A DNA stretch of 64,000 nt from Planctomycetales bacterium (GTDB lineage: Bacteria > Planctomycetota > Planctomycetia > Isosphaerales > Isosphaeraceae), in contig DAIDHX010000165.1 in the NCBI GenBank assembly GCA_027451885.1, positions 1 through 64,000 on the forward strand, written 5' to 3'. Shown in pieces: positions 8,996 to 18,153 of this stretch (positions are counted from its first letter, which is position 1; each line of letters begins with the position of its first letter). A program made the position numbers and the translations under genes. The notes beneath the pieces were generated by a model. It saw only the letters and a program-made list of their open reading frames with translations. It was not told the origin of the DNA and did no database searches.

Positions 8996-10396
8996 TTAAT
9001 TGTGTTGCAGTTGATTGATCTTGTTGTACAGCGTTTTGAGGCTGATTCCGAGCTCGCGTGAGGCGGCCGGTTTGTTGCCGTTGTGTTTTTCCAGAATCGC
9101 CTGGATGTATTTCATTTCGACGTCGCGGAGGGTGGGGTTGCCGTCCGGCACCTGAAAATGGGGTGCGGAAACGGGCGAGGCCGCGGGCGCGGAGACGCGT
9201 GGTCTGAGCGAAGGCTGGGTGGGCAGATGTTCGGGCAGGATCGGCCCGTTCCCCGCCAGAATCGTGGCGCGCTCGATCATGTTCGCGAGCTCGCGCACGT
9301 TGCCCGGCCAGTCGTGGTTCATGAGCAGTTCGACCGCTTCTGGCGAGATTGTCGCCTCGGTGAGCCCCCTGCGCTGGGCGTTGCGCGCGATCATGTGCCG
9401 GGCGAGCGCGGGCACGTCGGCCTTGCGCCCGCGGAGCGGCGGCAGATCAATTTCGAAGGTGTTCAGGCGGAAGAAGAGATCTTCGCGGAACGTTCCCTCG
9501 CCGACCATCTCCCGCAGGTCGCGATTGGTTGCACAGATCACACGCACGTCGACGCGGAACGGCTCGTTCTCGCCCACGCGGCGGATTTCACCCGATTCCA
9601 GAAACCGCAGCAGCTTCACCTGCACGCTCTTGTCAAGCTCGCCGACCTCGTCGAGGAAGAGCGTGCCGCCATTGGCGACTTCAAAGAGTCCCTTGCGGTG
9701 CGTATCAGCGCCGGTGAATGCTCCCTTGCGATGGCCGAAGAGTTCGCTTTCAACCAGGTTTTCCGGCAGGGCGCCGCAGTTCACGGGAATAAACGCCCGG
9801 TCTGCCCGGCGGCTTTTTTCGTGCAGGCTGCGCGCCACGAGTTCCTTGCCCGTACCCGTCTCGCCGAGGACCATCACCGCCGCGTCGGTCGGCGCGATCG
9901 TCTCAATCAAGCGCTTCACCTGCAACATCACCGGCGTGTCGCCGATCAAAAGCGGCGTCCCGCCTTCCGCCGCCTTGAGCCGCGTCTCGAGCGCTTGCGT
10001 CTTGTTCGCCAGATCCCTGCGCTCGATTACACGCCCCAGGATCGCTTCCAGCTCGGCCCACTTGCAGGGTTTCGTCAGGTAATCAAACGCCCCATGCCGG
10101 AGCGCCTGCACTGCCGTGTCGACCGTGGCGTGCCCGGTGAGGATGATCACCTGCGTGTCAGGGCTCGTCTGGCGGATTTGCGCCAGGACCTCGATCCCGG
10201 TCATACCGGGCATGCGCATGTCCAGCAGAGCGGCGTCAAACAGGCCCCCTTCCAGCGCCTTCAAGGCGGACGGACCATCGGGACAGACCGTGACTTCGTG
10301 CCCCAGCCGTGGCAGCTCCATGCGCATCAGGTCACGGAGATGAACCTCATCGTCAGCGAACAGGATCCTCAGTCCTCCTTGACGCTGCTTCTGCAT
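8996..10396 (-). CDS. NtrC-family sigma-54-dependent response regulator
   Basis: 466 residues with the full three-domain layout. Receiver domain, residues 8-125: acidic pocket FADDE, phospho-acceptor Asp59 in LLDMRMPG, and the Lys of YLTKP. Sigma-54 AAA+ domain, about 150-380: Walker A GETGTGKE, GHRKGAFTGA loop that contacts sigma-54, Walker B FLDEVGEL, and arginine-finger region RNAQRRG. C-terminal Fis-type HTH, about 420-466: NKPAASRELGISLKTLYNKI. Known role: phosphorylation-triggered oligomer that opens sigma-54 promoters. The partner kinase gene ends 69 bases upstream on the same strand. Target genes are not evident in the window. Confidence 0.95.
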   Translation of the reverse strand: MQKQRQGGLRILFADDEVHLRDLMRMELPRLGHEVTVCPDGPSALKALEGGLFDAALLDMRMPGMTGIEVLAQIRQTSPDTQVIILTGHATVDTAVQALRHGAFDYLTKPCKWAELEAILGRVIERRDLANKTQALETRLKAAEGGTPLLIGDTPVMLQVKRLIETIAPTDAAVMVLGETGTGKELVARSLHEKSRRADRAFIPVNCGALPENLVESELFGHRKGAFTGADTHRKGLFEVANGGTLFLDEVGELDKSVQVKLLRFLESGEIRRVGENEPFRVDVRVICATNRDLREMVGEGTFREDLFFRLNTFEIDLPPLRGRKADVPALARHMIARNAQRRGLTEATISPEAVELLMNHDWPGNVRELANMIERATILAGNGPILPEHLPTQPSLRPRVSAPAASPVSAPHFQVPDGNPTLRDVEMKYIQAILEKHNGNKPAASRELGISLKTLYNKINQLQHN

Positions 10397-10465
10397 AAAA
10401 GCCCCACCCTTTTTCTGGCGATCGATCCTGGAGACGGTTTAAAAGTAGCCCGTATTTTCTTTGAC

Positions 10466-12103
10466 TTACACTGCGGTCGGCTCGGCTTTCCACAGCTCAA
10501 GCGGCCGCCGCGCAGGCTCGTTCACAGGGGCATGCCGCGGCGGATGGATCGGCAGCCGGACCGTGAAGGTCGACCCGCGATCCTCACCCGGGCTCGAGGC
10601 CATGATCTCTCCCTGATGCTGGCTGATGATTCTGTGGGTGATCGACAGCCCAAGCCCCGTGCCCTTGCCATCCATGCGTCTGGTGAAAAACGGCTCGAAG
10701 ATGTTCTCGAGCACCTCGGCGGTCATTCCCCGGCCATTGTCACTGAAGACCATCTCGGCCATGCCCTGGCGAAAGCGCGCTTCGATCCGCAGCACGCCGC
10801 GCTCGTTCATGGCCTCGAGCGCATTGACGATCAGGTTAAGCACAACCTGCTTGATCTCCTGCGCGTCGACGTGCGCGGTGACCGCCTCCCGCGGCTGGAA
10901 GATGATCGTCTTGCCACCATACTTGCCGATATGACGGATCATTTCCACGACGGTCTGGATCAGACCCACAAGGTCGGTCGGCTCGCGTTTGATATCGCCG
11001 CAACGTGAGAAGTCGAGCAGCCGCTCGGTGATGTTCTTGCAGCGAAACGCCTCTTCCTGAATCATCTTGAGATAGTTGGCGGCGACCCTCGCTTCGGGGT
11101 CGTCAGACGCGTTGAGGATGCTCTCGAGCCGGTGATCGAGCGCCTCCGCACAAAAGGCGATCGACGCCAGGGGGTTGTTGATTTCGTGCGCCACGCCGGC
11201 CGCGAGAAAGCCCACACCAGCCAGCCGCTCGGAGCGAACAAGCTGGCGGCTGCGCTCGTTGACCTGGCTCTCGAGATCAGCGTAGGTCAGGCTGATCTTC
11301 GCCGTCATATCGTTGAAGGCTTCGCCCAGATCCTGCATTTCGTCATTCGAATTGAGCCGGATCTTGTAATTGAACTGGCCGCGGGCCACGTCGCTCACGC
11401 CGCGTTTGAGGATCTGGAGCGGTTCGAGCACCCAGCGCTTGAACAGAGTTGTCAGCAATAACAGCATGGCGAGGACCATTGCCGAAGAGATCCACACGAT
11501 CACACGGCTGGCCTGGTACTGCGCTTGCGATTGCTTGAGCACGAGCCAGAAGTCGGCAAACAGCTTGTTGGGAAGCTGCATCACCGTGCTCCGCAGCCGC
11601 TCGATGCGGGTTTCGAGCGAATTCGCCGGAGGCGCCTTGGGCAAGAGCTCGGGATGCTTGTTCACATAATACGATGTTCCCGGTAGCAAGGGTGCGATCT
11701 CTCCGCTTTCGGGGCTGATCTCCGCCAGCAACCGTGCCAGGTCGTCATCCATCAGGAACGCGAGTCCGAGCTCGTCGAGCCCCTGGTCGACACGGCTCCC
11801 CTGCGATGTGTTCCGCTTGAGCTCGTGGAAATAGACGAGGAGCGCCTCGCGCGCACCCGTCACGTCCTCGACAAGCTGTTTCTGATCCTCGAGCGATGCG
11901 GTTTCCGGCGGAGGATGGATGCGAAAGACCGATTCCATGAGCTTGGCCGTCGCGCCCAGTTCGCGCAACTGATCCACGAGCGTGAGATAGCTCATGTGAA
12001 ATGAGTGGAGCCCAAAGGTGGACGCGCCCATCAAGATGAGCATCATCACCACCACGACCCCAAGGCCGACCGCCAGTTTGAATCGAATCGGCCAACGACG
12101 CAT
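10466..12103 (-). CDS. Membrane sensor histidine kinase (NtrB/AtoS-like)
   Basis: 545 residues from ATG 12103, selected because GGAGG lies 5 bases upstream; the open frame extends to 12202 without a ribosome site. Membrane segment at residues 11-31, an extracytoplasmic helical sensor region of about 170 residues, second membrane segment near 201-225, then a HAMP domain (LEPLQILKRGVSDVARG). The phospho-acceptor His is in AAGVAHEINNPL near residue 306. ATPase motifs: N-box VVLNLIVNALEAM, G1 DNGRGM, F-box FEPFFT, G2 GTGLGLS. Known role: autophosphorylates and passes phosphate to its regulator. It is followed by the NtrC-type regulator, so the two form a two-component pair. The signal sensed is unknown. 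Confidence 0.95.
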   Translation of the reverse strand: MRRWPIRFKLAVGLGVVVVMMLILMGASTFGLHSFHMSYLTLVDQLRELGATAKLMESVFRIHPPPETASLEDQKQLVEDVTGAREALLVYFHELKRNTSQGSRVDQGLDELGLAFLMDDDLARLLAEISPESGEIAPLLPGTSYYVNKHPELLPKAPPANSLETRIERLRSTVMQLPNKLFADFWLVLKQSQAQYQASRVIVWISSAMVLAMLLLLTTLFKRWVLEPLQILKRGVSDVARGQFNYKIRLNSNDEMQDLGEAFNDMTAKISLTYADLESQVNERSRQLVRSERLAGVGFLAAGVAHEINNPLASIAFCAEALDHRLESILNASDDPEARVAANYLKMIQEEAFRCKNITERLLDFSRCGDIKREPTDLVGLIQTVVEMIRHIGKYGGKTIIFQPREAVTAHVDAQEIKQVVLNLIVNALEAMNERGVLRIEARFRQGMAEMVFSDNGRGMTAEVLENIFEPFFTRRMDGKGTGLGLSITHRIISQHQGEIMASSPGEDRGSTFTVRLPIHPPRHAPVNEPARRPLELWKAEPTAV

Positions 12104-12286
12104 GACGACCTCCATGTCGCATCGGGGCGTATCGAGCCTGGACTCAAATAGCCGCCTCCAGACCCGCCTTATAGCAAAAAGGCGGTTTTCCTCAAATCCC
12201 ATTCAAGATTACGCGGACACTGGCCGAAAAACCAGCAGCTAGAATCCTGTTTTGAGATGCAAGTTCTTGCTCTGGTGAGGGATGCG

Positions 12287-13762
12287 CTATTGCCAGGAGA
12301 GGCTGACGACGACCGCGGCGATGACGGCGGTGGAGAGAACGAGGCCGAGGACGATGCGGAACCGGAGTGTTCCAGCCTGGAATCCACGTTCCGCGGCCGG
12401 GTTGCGTTCGAGCCAACCGAGAAAGTCGAGGCGGGATGCGATGGTGCCATGCCGCCACGAGCGGCCGTTGGGATCAAGGCCGTTTTGCACCGCGACGGTG
12501 GCAAGGGCATCGGCGAAGACCCGCGCGCCCACTGGGCAGACGACCAGGTCGTCGGCCGGCCTGGGAGTCGGCGTCTCGTGGTTCTCGTCCAGATCGACAT
12601 GAGGTGGGCAGGCCGTGGTCTGGCACGAAACCATCTTGGCGCCAAAGACGTCCGCCTGGCGTTCGAACCGTCGCGACAGCCGGCCGAAGACAACCCAGAA
12701 GTAGAGCCCGAGAATGATGAAAAGCGCGGAGCCTTGGATCGACTCGGTCACAAACCCGGGAGGCGCCTCCACGTATTTCCCAAAGCGCTCCAGCCAGGGC
12801 CCCGTGGCGGAAATGGCCGTCGCCAGCAGCGAGAATACACCCAGGCTACCCATGAAGAAAAAGCCCAGGTAGGGCATGTGGCGGTGCACCACGTGGCCGA
12901 CTTCATGCCCAAACACGGCCGAGGCTTCGAGTGGCGTCAGGGTGTCGATGAGGGCGTCGGTAAGCAGCACGTAACGGAACTGGGGCAGAACGCCGGTGAC
13001 GCACGCGTTGACCATGCTCTGGCCTGTATCCCAGACCAGGATGTCGGTGTAGCGAAAATTGACCCGGGCCGCCGCTTTTTCGAGCCGGGACCGCAGCGGT
13101 CCGGCAGGCAACGAGCGAGTCGGCCAGGCGATCCGCACGAACAGTGGCGAGCCCAGAAGCACGAGTCCGCCCATCAGGGAAAGCTCAAGCGGCTCCGCCA
13201 GGTCGTAACGCTCGAGCGACGGCCAGATGCGAGCGATGAGATCTCTGCGGGTGAGATAGAGCAGCACCACCGGCAAGATCAGTCCGATCGATTGTCTTGA
13301 ACGCAGCACGAGCCGCTTCCACAGGCGAGGATCCGCCGCGGGGCCGGCGATCTTGAGTGCCTGCTCGCCCGCGAAAAGCCCGCTCCAGACGAGAAGCTGG
13401 AGCGCGGCGAACGGCAGAAAAACCAGTACGTCATCCACCAGGAACCAGTCGCGCAGGCCCCAGTTGGAATGGATGATGCGGGACCACCCCAGGGAGTGGA
13501 TGATCGCGGCGTAGGCCCCGATGGACAGGACTGTCAGTATCCGTGACCCCGTCCCGAAGCGCCGGCGGGTCTTTTCGAGATCCGCGCCCCTGGCAACGCG
13601 TGCTTTCGCCCAGCCGCCGAGAGCAAACGCAAGGCTCGAGATCACGCCGATCACGGCGAGGATCAGGCCAGAACGCCTCAGGATCTCGCTCGAGAGAACC
13701 GGACCTGGAGGAGTTTCGACCCCAAAGGCGATCAGCAGCGCGATCAGCAAGGAAACGGGCAT
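12287..13762 (-). CDS. M48-family integral membrane zinc metallopeptidase
   Basis: 491 residues. Several hydrophobic segments precede and follow the zinc motif HEVGH at about residues 285-289. The third ligand is the Glu in RRFERQADVFG about 75 residues later. This arrangement is the M48 (Ste24/HtpX) class: multi-pass membrane proteases that clip membrane or lipidated proteins. A Cys-containing insert with CPPHVDLDENHETPTP follows the third ligand, and CPVGARVFADAL resembles the downstream region of planctomycete M48 proteins. Hydrophobic C-terminal segment FRIVLGLVLSTAVIAAVVVS. No strong ribosome site at ATG 13762. The substrate is unknown. Confidence 0.9.
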   Translation of the reverse strand: MPVSLLIALLIAFGVETPPGPVLSSEILRRSGLILAVIGVISSLAFALGGWAKARVARGADLEKTRRRFGTGSRILTVLSIGAYAAIIHSLGWSRIIHSNWGLRDWFLVDDVLVFLPFAALQLLVWSGLFAGEQALKIAGPAADPRLWKRLVLRSRQSIGLILPVVLLYLTRRDLIARIWPSLERYDLAEPLELSLMGGLVLLGSPLFVRIAWPTRSLPAGPLRSRLEKAAARVNFRYTDILVWDTGQSMVNACVTGVLPQFRYVLLTDALIDTLTPLEASAVFGHEVGHVVHRHMPYLGFFFMGSLGVFSLLATAISATGPWLERFGKYVEAPPGFVTESIQGSALFIILGLYFWVVFGRLSRRFERQADVFGAKMVSCQTTACPPHVDLDENHETPTPRPADDLVVCPVGARVFADALATVAVQNGLDPNGRSWRHGTIASRLDFLGWLERNPAAERGFQAGTLRFRIVLGLVLSTAVIAAVVVSLSWQ

Positions 13763-13876
13763 CGGCTATCGTCCGGCTCGTCCAGGGGTGAAGATTCTCT
13801 TCCTTTGGATCCTCAATCGATCGCCTACCCTAAGATCTTGGCCCCGCTGGCGGCTGCCTCCAAACCGAGGCTGGCA

Positions 13877-14557
13877 TCAGGCAGCTGCCGCTCCCAGAAT
13901 GATCATTCGAATCGGGAACGCGAGCGCACTCGCTCCCTGAATCTGGAGCTGAAACGGCAAGACCACGCTCCAGGTGTTTTTCTCGGCATCTCGAATCACG
14001 GCTGCGGCCTTGGGGTCCGCTTTCTCGGGCGCGGCCAGGAGCAGAAAGACCGCGGGATGGCTGGTGCCGGCGGCTTCCGCGCTTTGCTCCTCGAGTTTCT
14101 TTCGACCAGGACGATCAAGCGATCGATCCTTTGCGGCCGGTAGAAGGAGGATGTAATCGCGATGCGTGCTTACTCCCAGGTGATCGCCGTTCACGGGCTG
14201 GAGGCCGTAGCGCATGGTGTAGACGCCCTTGGCGATTGGCTGGTCGCGGTAATCGTGGGCCTCGGCGGGAAAGGCGCACACGCCCATGAGCTCTCCCGCG
14301 CTCAAAAAAGGGAACAGAATTGTACCCTTGGGGCCTGCGGGGCTGGACGCCGCGGGGATGCCGGCTCGGGGCCAGATCTCGGCGACCACCTGACCCTGGC
14401 CGTCGCTCACGCGGTACATTTGCTCGCTGAGCACGGCACGGATCGGAGCAGCGACGTCGGGAGGCGATTTCCTGGCGGATTCAATTTTGAGAGCATCCTG
14501 CCCATGAGCTTGCGAGACGATGAGGAGCAGGGCCAGCACGAACGCGGAACAACGCAT
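13877..14557 (-). CDS. Secreted protein of unknown function
   Basis: 226 residues from ATG 14557, chosen because MRCSAFVLALLLIVSQAHG is a clean signal peptide with probable cleavage after AHG; the longer frame to 14743 puts 62 basic residues before it. The mature part is beta-rich (QMYRVSDGQGQVVAEIWPR, KGVYTMRYGLQPVNGDHLG, HRDYILLLPAAKD). I do not recognise a named domain. The pattern of a short beta domain reporting on a small ligand or scaffold is only an impression. It follows the DUF1326 gene on the same strand with 189 bases between. Exported, probably periplasmic. Confidence 0.75.
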   Translation of the reverse strand: MRCSAFVLALLLIVSQAHGQDALKIESARKSPPDVAAPIRAVLSEQMYRVSDGQGQVVAEIWPRAGIPAASSPAGPKGTILFPFLSAGELMGVCAFPAEAHDYRDQPIAKGVYTMRYGLQPVNGDHLGVSTHRDYILLLPAAKDRSLDRPGRKKLEEQSAEAAGTSHPAVFLLLAAPEKADPKAAAVIRDAEKNTWSVVLPFQLQIQGASALAFPIRMIILGAAAA

Positions 14558-14746
14558 GGGAACGCTTTCTCGAAGGATCATCGCCGCGTCCAGGGCCTGG
14601 AGCAACTGGGGGCGAATTCGGTCTGTGAAGGAAGGTTCGAAGCGATCCTGACCACGGTCACATAATGAGGATCGCGGGGAAACGCAAGCGTGACCCCCCG
14701 GGGCTTGTGCCCGCGGCGTGGGCCACGCCTGAAGTCCAGCCATGAC

Positions 14747-15442
14747 TCAGAGCGAGAAACTACCGACGAAGCTGCTGCGCGCGTTGGGATCGGCCCACTG
14801 GGAATCAAGCCCAACACCGCGGAAAGAATGCCCCAGTGTATAGGCGGGCGCAACCCGCACACTCCTGGAGAGAGGCGCGTATGCCACAACCTCGTTACCG
14901 CAGGCGTGGTCGCGTTCGTCGAGAGGGCGAGTCACAATCTGAGCGACTCCCGCGGCCCAGAATGAAGCCCTGGGTGATTGTGGCATGCCGTGATGCGCGG
15001 GCCCGGCATGCGAACCGGCCGGGTGATCTTCCAGCTTCAGGCTCATGCGGGCCGTGATCACGCGGCTCACGTGCTCAAGCCGGACGCCCCCAAGCCGCTT
15101 TGCAACTTCCAGCAATGCCTTGCGCTGAGGCTCGGTTGCCTTCGCGTCGAGGATCACCACCGAGCGCGCCTCGGCGGGTCGATCTTCCGAGAAAGTCGAC
15201 GTGCCGCGCACTGCTGCGGCCACGCATAAGCCGCTCAGATCAACGCCGTTCCAGGCACCCTCGCGAATCTTCCAGGCCATGACCGCCTGGTTGCCCGTGA
15301 TGAAGACCTCCGCGTTCGAGAAACATGGGCCGGTGAATACGTCCGCGGTGCGGGCTTCAACATAATCGCCCCGAATCCCCGCCGCCCGGCTCACCGTGAC
15401 CGAGCCCAGAATCATCACCAAACCGATTGCGATCGTACGCAT
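14747..15442 (-). CDS. DUF1326-domain secreted protein
   Basis: 231 residues from ATG 15442, preceded by AGGAG seven bases upstream. MRTIAIGLVMILGSVTVSRA is a signal peptide. The mature start, GIRGDYVEARTADVFTGPCF, matches the opening of DUF1326 proteins, and KIREGAWNGVDLSGL is the next conserved block. The biochemical function of DUF1326 is not established. A His-rich patch (HAGPAHHG) and two Cys residues (GPCF, GLCV) could bind metal, but this is speculation. It sits in a minus-strand run of small exported proteins. Confidence 0.8.
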   Translation of the reverse strand: MRTIAIGLVMILGSVTVSRAAGIRGDYVEARTADVFTGPCFSNAEVFITGNQAVMAWKIREGAWNGVDLSGLCVAAAVRGTSTFSEDRPAEARSVVILDAKATEPQRKALLEVAKRLGGVRLEHVSRVITARMSLKLEDHPAGSHAGPAHHGMPQSPRASFWAAGVAQIVTRPLDERDHACGNEVVAYAPLSRSVRVAPAYTLGHSFRGVGLDSQWADPNARSSFVGSFSL

Positions 15443-15582
15443 GCTGACACTCCTGAGTCGATCGATGGCTTGCCGATCTCGCCTCATAATCGCTTATTGT
15501 GCGGCTGAGTTTGGAGTTTCGTCAAGGGAACGAAGCACCTGGAAGCGTGAATACAGGCACGGGGCGATCTTGCACCTGGAGG

Positions 15583-15981
15583 TTAACGTCTTGTAGATTT
15601 CCGCCCAGCGGCGGTCGTGGTTTTCTCGGCGGGTTCTTCATCTGGAATCGGCCCGCTCGCGCCAAGGCTCGCGGCCAGGCGGCGATAGGCGTTCTCGAGG
15701 CGTCTGCGATCATCCTGGTAGACCTGGACGCTGTGCTCGAATTGGGCGATGGCCTGGTCCTGCGCGGCCAGTCGTTTTGCGTCGTCGACTGCACGTTCAG
15801 ACAGATCGCGATTCTGGTTCTCCAGCACGAGAACGCGATCGCGGAGCTTTTGATTCTCGTCACGCAAGGTCTGCGTGAGTCGCTGGCCTTCCTCAATTTG
15901 GCTGCGCGGGGTGATCGCGCAACCCGCGGCGAGGCCGAGCAGGGCGGCGATCGAGAATCGAGCAGGAAGTGATCGTGTCAT
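15583..15981 (-). CDS. Small coiled-coil lipoprotein
   Basis: 132 residues from ATG 15981, preceded by AAAGGAG nine bases upstream. A much longer open frame (to 16794) overlaps the next gene in another phase and is spurious. N-terminus MTRSLPARFSIAALLGLAAGC is a signal ending in a lipobox-like LAAGC, so lipid attachment at Cys21 is likely. Residues about 25-100 are charged heptad-like helix (RLTQTLRDENQKLRDRV, LENQNRDLSER, RRRLENAYRRLA), a probable coiled coil. A Lys/Thr-rich tail follows. This resembles small envelope-tethering or peptidoglycan-associated lipoproteins, but no binding domain is visible. Confidence 0.8.
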   Translation of the reverse strand: MTRSLPARFSIAALLGLAAGCAITPRSQIEEGQRLTQTLRDENQKLRDRVLVLENQNRDLSERAVDDAKRLAAQDQAIAQFEHSVQVYQDDRRRLENAYRRLAASLGASGPIPDEEPAEKTTTAAGRKSTRR

Positions 15982-16096
15982 CGGTTCCGACTCCTTTCGG
16001 AAACCCGAGGGGTTGAGGATTCTGCGGGACGCCTGGTCGGCTCGAGACTCAAGCGACCGGGCGTCCCACGCGGAATCGGGCGATTTCACTGCGCTC

Positions 16097-17620
16097 TCAG
16101 CCGCCAAACATACCGGCGATGGCGTGCACGATGCCGGATCCCACCGCGCCACCTTCCTGGAACTCATACATGTTTCGGACCAGGTCGTGTGCGACGAAGG
16201 CAGCGAAGAAGAGCAGTACGGTCGCGACACCCAGGGCGCCGATGACCAGTCCCCCCCACTCGACCTCCGCTTCGCGTGAGAGCATGACAGCGGGCGTGGC
16301 CCGTTCGGCCGGGGCGCTCGTGTCGGACGAGGCCCATGCGCTCGACATTTCGCTGGAAACGGCGGACTCGAATCCGTCGTCTTCCTCGTCCTCTTCCTCG
16401 CTGAAGGAGGAGGGTGCCATGGCGGTGGCGGCGTTCTGGTCGACGCCTTCTTCATCGATGGCGAAGACCTCGCTGCCGGTGTCGCTTTCCTCGAGATCAA
16501 AGTCGCTCGCCGCCTCGAGCTGAACCGTCTTGTCGTCGGACGAGTCGGCGTCGGAAGGGAGATCGACCTCGAAATCGGTGTCGTCGAAAATGTCCTTGCC
16601 CCCCTTCTGAACCGCCGGAGGGGGCGTGGCGGCCAGGGACGGCTTGGGTTTCGCGGGTTTGGCCGAGGTTTTGGCCGGGGTTTTGATATCGTCGTCGGAG
16701 AGCGGAGCGAGCTCGATTGAGTCAGCCGAGCCGAAGCCGCCGGTCTGGAGGTTGATGCCGGAGTCGCTGGGACGCGAGAGGTTGATTCCGGCAAACTTGG
16801 GATCCGAGGCAGTGACGTCGGAATCAGATGGCTTGCTGGGTGCAGCGGTATCGAACTCGTCGCTGGCGTCGAGTGCAGAGAGTTCGAAGTCGCTCCCCGA
16901 GTCGGGCGTGAGTGCGTCGATCAGCTCGCTCGAGGGGTTGAGCTCGATATCGGCCGAGGACGAACTGGCGGCCTGGACCTCTGCGGAGGATCCAAGCGTT
17001 GGGCTGTGCCGCACGGAGGTGTCACTGCCCGAGGGGGCAGTAATCAGGCCATGGTCGGCGGTGTCTTCCTTGATCAGCGTGACATCGGAATCGCTGGCGT
17101 GCTTGGTGGTGCGGTGCGCCGAGGCGAGCTGGACGTCGGAATCGCTCGAGCTCTTGAGAGTGTCGGGCACGAGCCGGACGTCGGAATCGCTGGGATGCTT
17201 GCCGGCCGGGGTGCTACCGATGATGACCGAGCTTGATCCCGTCACAGGCGCGGGGGGCACGGAGAGGTCATCGAGCAGAATGTCGTGGTCGGAACCGGTG
17301 TCTGCGCCCGACTTGCCCCGCCCATGGTCGGTGCTGGTGCCCAGATCGGGCTTGGCCGCGCCCAGATGGAACTCGGAAAGGTCGAGATCCTGGATCTCAC
17401 TCGATCCGCTCGAGCCCGTCTCGAGATCGGAGAGGCTCAGCTCGGCATCGCTTCCCAGGCCGCGACGGCGTGCAAGCTCGTCGATGTCGACGACGCGAAA
17501 TTGCCACGTGCCGCCGTCGACAAACGCGCGGACCTCGCGGGATTGTGCCTTGTTCTTGAGCTCCTCGGGGCTCATCCCCAGGACTCGAGCAGCTTCTTCG
17601 AGGGTATAGAATTGAGCCAT
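16097..17620 (-). CDS. HTH protein with Ser/Asp-rich SDSDV repeats and C-terminal membrane segment
   Basis: 507 residues; GAGGAG precedes ATG 17620. Residues 1-55 look like a MerR/excisionase-type HTH (YTLEEAARVLGMSPEEL, then VRAFVDGGTWQFR and DIDELARRRGL). From about 60 to 430 the chain is acidic and low complexity, with an irregular repeat: PSDSDVRLV, SSDSDVQLA, ASDSDVTLI, PSDSDVTAS, PSDSGINLQ. The last 70 residues contain a hydrophobic segment, LVIGALGVATVLLFFAAFVA, and a Gly-rich tail (IVHAIAGMFGG). A DNA-binding-like head anchored to the membrane by a flexible acidic linker is unusual. The Ser/Asp repeats could be phosphorylated and read by FHA proteins, two of which are encoded at 25.5-26.5 kb. 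That link is inference. Confidence 0.8.
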   Translation of the reverse strand: MAQFYTLEEAARVLGMSPEELKNKAQSREVRAFVDGGTWQFRVVDIDELARRRGLGSDAELSLSDLETGSSGSSEIQDLDLSEFHLGAAKPDLGTSTDHGRGKSGADTGSDHDILLDDLSVPPAPVTGSSSVIIGSTPAGKHPSDSDVRLVPDTLKSSSDSDVQLASAHRTTKHASDSDVTLIKEDTADHGLITAPSGSDTSVRHSPTLGSSAEVQAASSSSADIELNPSSELIDALTPDSGSDFELSALDASDEFDTAAPSKPSDSDVTASDPKFAGINLSRPSDSGINLQTGGFGSADSIELAPLSDDDIKTPAKTSAKPAKPKPSLAATPPPAVQKGGKDIFDDTDFEVDLPSDADSSDDKTVQLEAASDFDLEESDTGSEVFAIDEEGVDQNAATAMAPSSFSEEEDEEDDGFESAVSSEMSSAWASSDTSAPAERATPAVMLSREAEVEWGGLVIGALGVATVLLFFAAFVAHDLVRNMYEFQEGGAVGSGIVHAIAGMFGG

Positions 17621-17712
17621 GGACGTGCTCCTCGCGGTCGAGATCCGCCCCAGCGGGTGGTTGATGATTCGTGCTGGGACAACCGCGACCTTTCACGTCG
17701 ACGGCCGTCCCG

Positions 17713-18153
17713 TTACCGAGATGATCCAGCCAGCGTCTTCACCGTCGCCTCGATGGCAGCGGGTTCAGGCGCCTGGTTGTTATAGTGCTCCAGCTCGAGA
17801 TCCCATTTGTATTGCCGAGAGGCTTCCAGCTTGACCGCTCCGTTCGGTGCCGAGGGATCGACCCGATAGATCGCAAACGCTTGCCGCTTCGAATCAACCA
17901 GATACAGGAACTGACTGTTACCAGGCCCGTTCGTGATCATGGCCAGCGTGCCCGCCACTTCACCCCCTGCGATCGACTTCCTGGTCTGTGCTTGTGATCT
18001 GGGCGCCTCTGCTGGCCGGCCCGGTTTCGCCTGGGCGCCAGTTTGTGCAACCGCCTGCTGCGCTTGACCCCCCATCCAGAACGCCAGTGCCAGCCCGACC
18101 AGAACCCCCGGCATGCCATACAGAAGAACGCTGGTGAGACGGCCGCCTTGCAT
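17713..18153 (-). CDS. Membrane-anchored small protein of unknown function
   Basis: 146 residues from ATG 18153, preceded by GGAGGG. One N-terminal hydrophobic segment (SVLLYGMPGVLVGLALAFWM) is followed by a Gln/Ala-rich linker and a compact C-terminal domain: GTLAMITNGPGNSQFLYLVDSKRQAFAIYRVD and QYKWDLELEHYNN. The C-terminal part resembles a short beta domain often annotated as hypothetical in planctomycetes; YRVD and the LEHYN stretch look conserved. It lies 92 bases upstream of the HTH/SDSDV gene and may be co-transcribed with it. No function can be assigned. Confidence 0.75.
   Translation of the reverse strand: MQGGRLTSVLLYGMPGVLVGLALAFWMGGQAQQAVAQTGAQAKPGRPAEAPRSQAQTRKSIAGGEVAGTLAMITNGPGNSQFLYLVDSKRQAFAIYRVDPSAPNGAVKLEASRQYKWDLELEHYNNQAPEPAAIEATVKTLAGSSR

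Noticed and set aside
9083-11008. 641-codon plus-strand frame over the two-component genes
   Set aside because: It is antisense to the regulator and kinase, whose domains are complete; GC-rich codon bias creates long antisense frames here.
15583-16794. Extension of the small lipoprotein gene to 403 residues
   Set aside because: The extension overlaps the HTH/SDSDV gene in another phase and is a Ser/Pro/Arg-rich shadow; a good ribosome site supports the short start.
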